The notes below the pieces were generated by a model that was not told the DNA's origin, did no database searches, and saw only the letters and a list, made by a program, of their open reading frames with translations. From contig CAYNGH010000134.1 in the NCBI GenBank assembly GCA_964396845.1, forward strand, positions 1-9,011: 9,011 nt of DNA. Direction: 5' to 3'. Position 1 is the stretch's first letter; each line of letters opens with the position of its first letter. This DNA is from CAYNGH01 sp964396845. Its GTDB lineage: Bacteria; Vulcanimicrobiota; JAJTBE01; CAYNGH01. A program made the position numbers and the translations under genes. Shown piece after piece: positions 1 through 6,401 of the stretch.

Positions 1-377
1 AATGCCATATCCGGCTTCTGCAGTATCAGCTCTCGAAAATCGTCCTTTTTTATCTTGAGAAGGGTCAGGGAATCAGCAGCCTCAATGGATGCAGTCCGGG
101 TCTGATCCGTGAGAATTGCCATCTCGCCGAAACAGGATTTCTCCTCAAGTATGGCTATGGTTTCCCGCTTGCCGTCATCTTCCCGGACTACCCTCACCTT
201 TCCGCCAATCACCAGGTAAAGGGCATCGCCAGGGTCCCCCTGCCGGAAGATTACATCCCCCTTGGAATAACCCACCTCCTGGGATTTCTGGGCGATGGTG
301 CCCAACTCCCGGGCGGAAAACTCCGCAAAAATATCAACCTGCCGAAGGAAAAGAATCTTCTCAAGGGTGGACAGCAT
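1..377 (-). CDS. Cyclic nucleotide-binding domain protein (partial, C-terminus beyond window)
   Basis: This minus-strand reading frame opens with ATG at 377 behind a GAGGTG ribosome binding site. It stays open to the window edge, giving 125 residues of an incomplete protein. The visible part is a Crp/PKA-type cNMP-binding beta barrel. A YSKGDVIFRQGDPGDALYLV segment lies at about residues 37-56. The phosphate-binding cassette FGEMAILTDQTRTAS is at residues 83-97, with the Gly84-Glu85 and Arg94 positions that contact the cyclic nucleotide in this family. No DNA-binding domain is visible before the edge. The domain starts at the very N-terminus, so it is either a stand-alone sensor domain or has an HTH or other module further on. 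It begins 31 bases after the transporter gene and is almost certainly co-transcribed with it. In related proteins a cNMP domain is often fused to Npt/HEAT proteins, so a partner role is inferred. Ligand identity (cAMP, cGMP or none) cannot be read from the sequence. Confidence 0.9.
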   Translation of the reverse strand, partial: MLSTLEKILFLRQVDIFAEFSARELGTIAQKSQEVGYSKGDVIFRQGDPGDALYLVIGGKVRVVREDDGKRETIAILEEKSCFGEMAILTDQTRTASIEAADSLTLLKIKKDDFRELILQKPDMA

Positions 378-408
378 TATTTCACCTCTATTGCCAAGTT
401 ATCAATCA

Positions 409-3324
409 TCATTTCTGAAAATCTTCTGATTCTTCCGGTGTCGGGGAGAAAGATTCCTGGTCTGCTTCCTGGACAGATGCCTCCGACGTATCCGGAGATT
501 CTTTTATGCCGGGGGTCGGCAAGGGTCTAACGTTCAGAAGCCTCAGGCCGATCCCGGCATGCTCTGACAGAAGTTTGTCATCGGAGTTGACAGCTTCCTC
601 CATGAGAGTTCGCCAGGATTCCAGGTGCAATACTCCCGCGGTATAAAAAGCCCATGCCTTCATCCAGCTGTCGCCGTAGCGGGACAGGATGTCCAGCATC
701 TGGTCATAATCATCGGATTCAAGATTATAAAGATCCACCACATATTCCATCTCTTCCACCAGGTTATCCTTCTCAAACAGGGGAATAATCATCCGGCGGT
801 AATCCACTGTCAGGAGGTTCTCCAAGGCCTCCACGGCTATGTTTTTTTTCCGCAGGTCCCCTGAGAAAATATTCTCCATCACTGTCAGGAACTTTTCATG
901 GGGCCGGAGCAGGTGCAGTCCCAGAAGAATAATCCTCCGCAGGGTGTCGATCCTCTCCTGCAAAAGCATCAGCAGAATCTGAGTGGGTTGATCCTGATCT
1001 TCAAATTTCTTCCGAAGGGCATAAGCAGCCTTGAACTCATCACGAATCTGCATGGTCTTGGCCTCGATGAACTCCCTGATTATCCCGGACTCCCTCCGGT
1101 TGAAAGTACGGTAATCCTTCAGGTTGCGGGCCATCTCCTCCAGGGCCGGGGCAGCGGCCTCGGGCATTACTCTGTTGACGGCATCCAGCAGGGTGAACTG
1201 TTCCTGGGCATCGCCGATACGGGCTACTATCCGCAACTTTCTGGACAGAATCTCTGCCGGATCATCCATGGAGGTTCGCTGGAGCAGTTCCCCCACCACA
1301 TCATAACGTATGTTTACCAAAGCCCGCAGGGCATCCTCGGCAACGGTGGCCTCGGGGGATTCCAGCAAATCCAGCAATCGGGGGACGGCAGCCCTGGATC
1401 GGACAACTCCCGCGGAGTGAATCGCTTCTTTTAAGACCTGGCTGTCGGGATCCTCCAGCAACTCCAGCAGTGATAGCTCAAAAAGGCGATCCTTGTCGAA
1501 ACTGAGGCAATGGGCTGCGGTTCGGCGAACCTGTGGATTCGAAGAGATCAGGAGATTGCGGAATATCTCCTTCTGCTCCGTGAGGAGTTCTTTTCTGCTC
1601 CAGATATACTCCAGCAAATAAGCCTGGGCCATGGGGTCGTCTTCCTCCCGGATCAAAAGTGGAGCGTTAATTCCAAAATTCCATGGGTCAATCTTTTGAA
1701 GACTGTCCAGCAGAAGAAGCCGGATTGGCCCGTCCTGGGACTTGTAAACCTTCATGAGTTTAGGATAAAGATCCTTGCCTCCGATTTTGCCAAGGGCTGT
1801 GATGGCCTGGGTCTTGAGGCTGACATCCTGGGACTGGAGAAAATCGAATATCTCTTTCTTCAGGGGAGTAATCTTCATCTCTCCCGCCAGCTCCAGGGCA
1901 AACATCTTCATCCGGCGACTGCCCTTCTGCAGGGTTCTCTGGAGAAGCTCCCGGGTGCGGACTCCCTTCAGCTGAGTGAGAGCCCGGAAAGACTCAAGGC
2001 GATGGGTATCACTGCCTGACACAAAGTTGCCAAAGAGAGTGTCGATGTAAAGATCCTTGAGATGCCAGATGAAAAACCCCCACAATCCCAACAGTATGGG
2101 CAGAAAAAGCCCCGATACGAAATGGGCGGTGTCGGGAAAGACCCTGTAAACAATCAACAGAATCATTCCCGATGCCCCGATGGACAGGGGAGTCACCACC
2201 ATCTTCATGAGGCTCATAGCCCGCTCCCGGTTGACATTGGGTATGGATCCATAAATCGATTCAGAAACCGTCTGAAAGATTGTTTCCCTGGTCAGCTCGT
2301 CCACAAAATGCGCTGAAATAACCGGAATATACAACCCCGGAAAAAGCATCATCCCCAGAACAGGTATTGCCAGCATTCCAGGATATAAAAACAGGGAGTT
2401 GATAATACCCATCCCCGATACCAGCCTTCCAGTGAGAAATACCTGATAAGCGAGAATGGTCAGGTTCAGCACTCCGCTGAAATCCCCGACAAATGCAGCG
2501 AAATCCTCCCCCAGGGGAAATATCTGCCCCAGCTGATAGTTGAAACGAAAATAAAGAATAAAACTCACCGCAGAAAGGATAAATATTATCGAGGCCATAA
2601 CCCGCAACAAGGGAAGCCGATCCATTATTTTGAAGTCCAGTTCGATATTCCGCCAGAACCTGACCTTCCGGGGCTTAATCTCCAGGGGGACTTCAAGGTT
2701 CTGATAAATCAGGTGAACCAGCAAGGCAGCCACAAGAAAAATCCCGCTCCATAAATAAAAAGTCCTGCTGACACCTCCCATTGCCTCCACCAGGTGTTTT
2801 ACCATGAAGCCCATTACAGCAGAACCGGCAACGCCCCCCATACCTAAAAGAGGAAAAAGCCGTTTTCCCTGCCGGGGATGAAAAATGAGGTTGGCGAAGG
2901 ACCACAACTGCAGATTCACCAATAGCAGGATAGAAGCAGATAAAATGAAGACCGCCATAATCAGGTAATAGCTTCCAGGGTATTGCTCCAGCAAATAGGC
3001 GGAAACCGACGAGAAAAGCCCCCAAGTAAAAAAACTGAATATCAGCAGGCCATGTCGATGAATTATTCTCTCCATATGGTTGTAAAGAATAAAGCAGGGA
3101 ATCATAACCGCACCGCATATGATAAAAGCCAGAGGAAAAACATGAAGTCCGTAATTCTGCTGAAAGATGGCGGACATGAAGATGGCGTTGGAAGAACAAA
3201 AACCCAGGGTGGCCCCCAGGTTTAAAACAAAACTAAGACCCATCATCCACAACAGCGGGGGCCATTCGCTGCGGCAGACCAGAAGCGCCCGCTCCATCCG
3301 TTCTTTTATCCTGCCGGTCAACAT
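409..3324 (-). CDS. Npt/Tlc-like (MFS-fold) nucleotide transporter-type membrane protein with HEAT-repeat domain
   Basis: This 971-residue protein has two halves. Residues about 22-425 hold 11-12 hydrophobic segments (for example near 25-45, 62-82, 92-112, 119-140, 158-176, 188-208, 241-260, 305-330, 375-395 and 402-420). They resemble the ATP/ADP translocase (Tlc/Npt) branch of the major facilitator fold. Residues about 440-740 are soluble helical pairs of HEAT type, such as LKTQAITALGKIGGKDLYPK near 503 and AVPRLLDLLESPEATVAEDA near 646. Residues 740-930 remain helical, and the last 35 are an acidic Ser/Pro/Glu-rich tail. Known Tlc proteins exchange or import nucleotides at the inner membrane. 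Whether this free-living-type homologue moves nucleotides is not shown, and a sensor or scaffold role is possible. The ATG at 3324 has no clear ribosome binding site. The ATG at 3297 (residue 10) has AGGA 11 bases ahead and is a real alternative. The cNMP-binding gene follows at 31 bases, and the methyltransferase gene lies 106 bases upstream. Confidence 0.78.
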   Translation of the reverse strand: MLTGRIKERMERALLVCRSEWPPLLWMMGLSFVLNLGATLGFCSSNAIFMSAIFQQNYGLHVFPLAFIICGAVMIPCFILYNHMERIIHRHGLLIFSFFTWGLFSSVSAYLLEQYPGSYYLIMAVFILSASILLLVNLQLWSFANLIFHPRQGKRLFPLLGMGGVAGSAVMGFMVKHLVEAMGGVSRTFYLWSGIFLVAALLVHLIYQNLEVPLEIKPRKVRFWRNIELDFKIMDRLPLLRVMASIIFILSAVSFILYFRFNYQLGQIFPLGEDFAAFVGDFSGVLNLTILAYQVFLTGRLVSGMGIINSLFLYPGMLAIPVLGMMLFPGLYIPVISAHFVDELTRETIFQTVSESIYGSIPNVNRERAMSLMKMVVTPLSIGASGMILLIVYRVFPDTAHFVSGLFLPILLGLWGFFIWHLKDLYIDTLFGNFVSGSDTHRLESFRALTQLKGVRTRELLQRTLQKGSRRMKMFALELAGEMKITPLKKEIFDFLQSQDVSLKTQAITALGKIGGKDLYPKLMKVYKSQDGPIRLLLLDSLQKIDPWNFGINAPLLIREEDDPMAQAYLLEYIWSRKELLTEQKEIFRNLLISSNPQVRRTAAHCLSFDKDRLFELSLLELLEDPDSQVLKEAIHSAGVVRSRAAVPRLLDLLESPEATVAEDALRALVNIRYDVVGELLQRTSMDDPAEILSRKLRIVARIGDAQEQFTLLDAVNRVMPEAAAPALEEMARNLKDYRTFNRRESGIIREFIEAKTMQIRDEFKAAYALRKKFEDQDQPTQILLMLLQERIDTLRRIILLGLHLLRPHEKFLTVMENIFSGDLRKKNIAVEALENLLTVDYRRMIIPLFEKDNLVEEMEYVVDLYNLESDDYDQMLDILSRYGDSWMKAWAFYTAGVLHLESWRTLMEEAVNSDDKLLSEHAGIGLRLLNVRPLPTPGIKESPDTSEASVQEADQESFSPTPEESEDFQK

Positions 3325-3368
3325 AAGAACAAGTTCAATGAAACAGCGGTTATTCCCTACCCTGGATG

Positions 3369-3390
3369 GTTATTATTTGAAAATAATAAC
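3369..3390. promoter_or_regulatory. AT-rich perfect palindrome, candidate operator upstream of the transporter gene
   Basis: The arms GTTATTATTT and AAATAATAAC are exact reverse complements around a 2-base GA centre, giving a 22-base dyad. It lies 45 bases upstream of the transporter ATG at 3324, in the only gap between the transporter and methyltransferase genes. It has almost no GC and no following T-run, so it is not a rho-independent terminator. A dimeric regulator site is the natural reading, but I cannot assign a regulator family. A TATAAG that could serve as a minus-strand -10 (3398-3403) lies just upstream, without a convincing -35. Confidence 0.5.
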
Positions 3391-3404
3391 ACAAAACTTA
3401 TACT
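3377..3404 (+). promoter_or_regulatory. Possible plus-strand sigma-70-like promoter, antisense to the methyltransferase gene
   Basis: On the plus strand, TTGAAA (3377-3382) and TATACT (3399-3404) are separated by 16 bases, which is close to the sigma-70 pattern. Transcription from it would start near 3411 and run into the 3' end of the minus-strand methyltransferase gene as an antisense RNA. The region is AT-rich and short, so a chance match is quite possible. The -35 overlaps the 3369-3390 palindrome. Confidence 0.25.
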
Positions 3405-3430
3405 TTATGATGTTCCATGGGGGTAAATTT

Positions 3431-4231
3431 TCAATCCTGATTTTCCCGGGATGAATCATCTTCCTGCCGGGGTACCCTGGCAGCTCCCCAGAACACCGGC
3501 AGCAGGGTAACCCGCTGTCCCCGATCCAGGGCCAGCCGATCTCTGGCCTGAACCCTCTCCAAAAATTCCAGGGACATTTTCCCCGTGGTGGTGAGGCGCT
3601 GAAACTTCCATGTATGTTCAAACTCATCCCGCATCCGATCATCGTCCCAGAGATCCACAAAAACATCCATGTGGGGACGAAGGCCGGCACCGGCAAAAGT
3701 GGCTTTAAGCTTGCGCCCAAAAAACGGATCCGCTCCTTCCCGCTGGAGAGCATGGATGCCCGCAGCCACGGTGTTGAATTCATCGGGATAATCAATCTTG
3801 GCGCCGTAATCAGGCTCGCCTCCGCACACCACCCATCCCCCGGGCCGGGTGACCCGTTTCATTTCATCCATGGCAGTCTGGGGTTTTTTCAGCCACATCA
3901 GAACAAAATGGCAAAAGGTAACATCAAAGGTGTCATCAGGAAAGGGCAATTTTTCGATACTCGCCTTGGCAAACTCACCATCGGGGCATTTTTTCCGGGC
4001 CATATCCAAAAGATCCGGGTTGATGTCGATGCCGGTCATTTTGCAACCGGCAAGTTCCGAAACTTCTCTGGCCAGCATCCCTATACCGCACCCGCAGTCA
4101 AGAACTGAATCGGCGGATTTGATATTCACATAATCATAAATCTTCTGACGCAGACAACGGGTCCACTGAAACTGACGGGACAGGTGCATCTCCCATAGCT
4201 GGGGGGTCATGGTTGTGGTGTTTTTTAACAT
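3431..4231 (-). CDS. Class I SAM-dependent methyltransferase (UbiE/Methyltransf_11 type)
   Basis: This 266-residue cytosolic enzyme shows the standard Rossmann methyltransferase motifs in order. Motif I, VLDCGCGIG, at residues 43-51 is the SAM-binding glycine loop. GIDIN at 67-71 has the acidic residue that binds the SAM ribose. KLPFPDDTFD at 94-103 is followed by the strand TFCHFVLMWL, and RPGGWVV is at 129-135. The remainder (about 140-266) would form the substrate cap, which is not recognisable, so the methyl acceptor is unknown. The N-terminal 40 residues (MTPQLWEMHLSRQFQWTRCL) are typical of small-molecule methyltransferases of this group. Its ATG overlaps the stop of the upstream protease gene as TAATG, with GAGG five bases ahead, which implies translational coupling. 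The coupling does not by itself show a shared function. The family call is firm and the substrate is not. Confidence 0.9.
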   Translation of the reverse strand: MLKNTTTMTPQLWEMHLSRQFQWTRCLRQKIYDYVNIKSADSVLDCGCGIGMLAREVSELAGCKMTGIDINPDLLDMARKKCPDGEFAKASIEKLPFPDDTFDVTFCHFVLMWLKKPQTAMDEMKRVTRPGGWVVCGGEPDYGAKIDYPDEFNTVAAGIHALQREGADPFFGRKLKATFAGAGLRPHMDVFVDLWDDDRMRDEFEHTWKFQRLTTTGKMSLEFLERVQARDRLALDRGQRVTLLPVFWGAARVPRQEDDSSRENQD

Positions 4232-4233
4232 TA
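4229..4233 (-). promoter_or_regulatory. TAATG stop/start overlap coupling the protease and methyltransferase genes
   Basis: Read on the minus strand, the protease stop TAA and the methyltransferase start ATG share one base (TAATG). A GAGG ribosome binding site lies inside the last protease codons. This arrangement normally allows terminating ribosomes to restart, so the two genes should be on one mRNA and translated at linked rates. Confidence 0.8.
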
Positions 4234-5247
4234 CTGCCTCATTCCTTCCACTGTAATTGTGGCCTGGTATTTTTTTCCGGCCCGCATCACCACTGCGGTC
4301 ACCTTATCACCCGGGGAAACTCCCGACAAGGCCCGGCTGAAATCCTCCACTTCCCGGATGGGGACATCGTTCAAATAAAGTATGATATCCCCCACCTGCA
4401 ATCCGGCCCGTTGTGCCGGGGAGTTGGGAGGAAACACCATTATCACGGCCCCCCACTTGACGGGATAATTCATTTCAGGGGTAATCTGGGCCACGGAAAG
4501 CCCCATCCAGGGCTTTATTCCTGATGAATCCTGGTTGATCAGCCCCCTGGCCAGCTCCATTGCCCGGTTTATGGGAATGGCAAAACTGAGGCCCTGGGCA
4601 AAATCTCCCCGGGATCCAGTATATACTAAAGTATTTATGCCGATGACCTGTCCCGATGAGTTAACCAGGGCTCCGCCGGAATTCCCCGGATTGATGGCGG
4701 CATCAGTCTGGATAAGCCCCTCAAGATTGATCTGCTGGCGGGAAATGACCGCCTGCAGTTTCCGTTCTACCGCACTGATGCATCCCACAGTCACCGTGGA
4801 TGTAAACTGCCAGGGGTTACCTATGGCAACTGCGATCTGTCCTTTTCTCAACCTGTCGGAATCCCCCAGGGGCGCAGTGGGCAGGTTCACTCCGTCTATC
4901 TTGACAACGGCGATATCATCCACAGGACGGGCCCTCCAGTCGGAAGCAGGATGAGTCTTGCCATCGCTGGTGGTGACAAATATCTTGTGAGCGTTGCGGG
5001 TAACATGGGCGTTGGTAACAATCCAGCCATCACTGGTAATGATGACTCCGGATCCCATATTCTTGTGACCGTTGGCCCATACTATGCTGAGAAAAACCAC
5101 CGACGGCTCAACCCTTTCCACGGCCCGGACAACCGCCTCTTCAGCACCGGGATACGCCAGGCCTATACGGGGAAAAGCGCCAGAAAGAATCATCACCGTT
5201 ATTAGAAGAACCTTGAGGACCCCTTTTTTCATCAGCAATTGAAACAC
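4231..5247 (-). CDS. Exported S1C (HtrA/Deg-like) serine protease with one PDZ domain
   Basis: The 338-residue product is a trypsin-fold protease with a C-terminal PDZ domain, and acts in protein quality control in the cell envelope in this family. It starts with a signal sequence: Lys7-Lys8, then a hydrophobic core to about residue 31, with likely cleavage after GLA. The catalytic triad is complete: His81 in VTNAHV, Asp111 in DDIAVV, and Ser190 in NPGNSGGAL. The single PDZ covers about residues 247-336, with GLQVGDIILYLND at 282-294. Length matches single-PDZ DegS/DegQ-like members. The start is uncertain. The GTG at 5247 overlaps its only nearby ribosome binding site, GGAG. That GGAG is ideally spaced (8 bases) for the TTG at 5238, while the ATG at 5232 is 14 bases away. 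All choices keep the signal peptide. It is the first gene of the minus-strand run. Divergent transcription of a lipoprotein gene starts upstream. Confidence 0.92.
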   Translation of the reverse strand: MFQLLMKKGVLKVLLITVMILSGAFPRIGLAYPGAEEAVVRAVERVEPSVVFLSIVWANGHKNMGSGVIITSDGWIVTNAHVTRNAHKIFVTTSDGKTHPASDWRARPVDDIAVVKIDGVNLPTAPLGDSDRLRKGQIAVAIGNPWQFTSTVTVGCISAVERKLQAVISRQQINLEGLIQTDAAINPGNSGGALVNSSGQVIGINTLVYTGSRGDFAQGLSFAIPINRAMELARGLINQDSSGIKPWMGLSVAQITPEMNYPVKWGAVIMVFPPNSPAQRAGLQVGDIILYLNDVPIREVEDFSRALSGVSPGDKVTAVVMRAGKKYQATITVEGMRQ

Positions 5248-5406
5248 TCCGATACTATTGTCTGATATATTTTCTCATCTGCCCGGAGAAAAACCTCCAC
5301 AAAAAGACTGTCATCGGATTTTTCCAACAGGCAGGATTCTGACATTTCTTGGACAACATGAAGGGTATATTTTAAACAACATATCTATTTGAAAGGATGG
5401 AAGCAG
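5248..5406. promoter_or_regulatory. Divergent intergenic region between protease and lipoprotein genes
   Basis: About 160 bases separate the two divergent starts and must hold promoters for both. On the plus strand an extended -10 (TG-A-TATATT, 5263-5271) and a second TATATT (5366-5371) are the best candidates for the lipoprotein gene; neither has a good -35. On the minus strand a TATATC near 5265-5270 could be a -10 for the protease, again with a weak upstream element. A 7-base inverted repeat (TTTTCTC at 5270-5276, GAGAAAA at 5286-5292) lies between. No known regulator site is recognised. Confidence 0.4.
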
Positions 5407-6330
5407 ATGTCAAAGAAACTGGTTATTTTTGTTGTTCTGGCTGTTATGATTTTTCTTATCGGTTGTTCAGCACCCCCTCAGCAGCCTGAGGCTCCCCCCG
5501 AGGACAAACCGGCCGCCGTGGAAACCCCTGCTGAAGAACCCACCCCGGAAAAAACCGTAAGTGCAGAAGATCAACGCAAGGCAAACGAGTTGACCAAAGA
5601 GGCCAGCAAACTGGCGATGAAATCCGAAACCTACACCGAAGCCATCGAAAAAGCTGAAGAGGCCCTGGAAGTCAATCCCAACGAAATTGAAGCCTACAGG
5701 ATTATTGCCAGAGTCCACCGAAACAAGAACGATTACTCCAAAGCAATGGATTCTATCGAGGCTGCTCTGAAGCTGGATTCCAAAAACACGGATCTTTATG
5801 AAGACAAGGCAACCACCCAGAAGGGCAGAAGAGAATACGGCGAAGCTATTGAAACATACGAAGAGATCCTCAAGATCAAACCCGATGATGATAAGCTGGT
5901 ATTCAACACAATGGCCAACATTGCCAGTGCCTATACTTCAAAGAATGAACACGACAAGGCAGAAGAATGGCACCAGAAAATCGTGGAGAAATACCCCGAT
6001 GACTACAAGAGCTATGAACTTTTTGCAAACTTCTGGAAAACCAGATCCTACAGGTTCCACAACGACAAGGAAAAAAGGCTCGACGCCCTGCAGAAGTGTG
6101 CAGATTACTATGCCAAGGCCTTTGACAACCTGGGAGAAGACAACAAGTTCTGGGAACCGGGAACCAAATACCGGGTAGCAGAAGCTTATTACCTCAAATG
6201 GAAGGTCAGCGAGGATGATGCCGACAAGCAGAAATCCCTGGATCTTTTCAAAGAGTACAAGGAAATAAAACCTGATCACGTCTTCATGAGCTCCGCAGAC
6301 AAGATGATCGAGGAGATGAAAGGCGAATAA
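5407..6330 (+). CDS. TPR-repeat lipoprotein
   Basis: The 307-residue product begins with a lipoprotein signal peptide: MSKK, a hydrophobic core, and the lipobox LIGC with lipidated Cys20. Ser21 follows rather than Asp, which in Gram-negative bacteria favours transfer to the outer membrane. A Pro/Glu-rich linker (about 22-53) leads into tetratricopeptide repeats. Helical pairs are visible near 60-93, 95-127, 129-161 and 166-200, with repeated ALEVNPNEIEAY, ALKLDSKNTDLY and ILKIKPDDDKLV junctions. The remaining helical C-terminus ends with another EIKPDH junction near 286. TPR lipoproteins usually serve as protein-binding scaffolds at the envelope, and the partner here is unknown. The ATG at 5407 is chosen because AAGGA lies 9 bases ahead and the signal peptide begins there. 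An in-frame TTG at 5389 would add six residues and lacks a better site. The gene is monocistronic, divergent from the protease, and closed by a terminator. It is also notably richer in Lys, Glu and Asp than its neighbours. Confidence 0.9.
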   Translation: MSKKLVIFVVLAVMIFLIGCSAPPQQPEAPPEDKPAAVETPAEEPTPEKTVSAEDQRKANELTKEASKLAMKSETYTEAIEKAEEALEVNPNEIEAYRIIARVHRNKNDYSKAMDSIEAALKLDSKNTDLYEDKATTQKGRREYGEAIETYEEILKIKPDDDKLVFNTMANIASAYTSKNEHDKAEEWHQKIVEKYPDDYKSYELFANFWKTRSYRFHNDKEKRLDALQKCADYYAKAFDNLGEDNKFWEPGTKYRVAEAYYLKWKVSEDDADKQKSLDLFKEYKEIKPDHVFMSSADKMIEEMKGE

Positions 6331-6352
6331 CAGCACCAATCAACATAAACAT

Positions 6353-6376
6353 AAAGCCCCCCATGGGGGGCTTTTT
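6353..6376 (+). terminator. Rho-independent terminator, likely bidirectional
   Basis: The arms AAAGCCCCCC (6353-6362) and GGGGGGCTTT (6365-6374) pair perfectly, and the plus strand continues with T residues to 6376 then ATTT. It ends the lipoprotein transcript 22 bases after its stop. Read from the other side, the same hairpin follows the ligA stop by 25 bases and is succeeded by a moderately U-rich tract, so it can serve both convergent genes. Confidence 0.93.
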
Positions 6377-6401
6377 ATTTACATTCAAGCCAACAGGCCC
6401 G

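Noticed and set aside
116..418. Plus-strand 100-codon open frame opposite the cNMP-binding gene
   Set aside because: It is a Pro/Arg-rich shadow of a well-supported minus-strand domain, with no ribosome binding site or family resemblance.
898..1434. Plus-strand open frame of 178 codons within the HEAT-repeat region
   Set aside because: It runs antisense to clear HEAT repeats, its composition is low in typical coding character, and no domain is visible.
2693..3199. Minus-strand 168-codon frame inside the transporter membrane half
   Set aside because: It is an alternate frame of a coherent multi-spanning membrane protein. Its Cys/Phe-rich translation is typical of frame-shifted hydrophobic coding sequence.
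3373..3795. Minus-strand 140-codon frame overlapping the methyltransferase C-terminus
   Set aside because: The methyltransferase frame is continuous through the region and the overlapping frame shows no motif, so a frameshifted extension is not needed.
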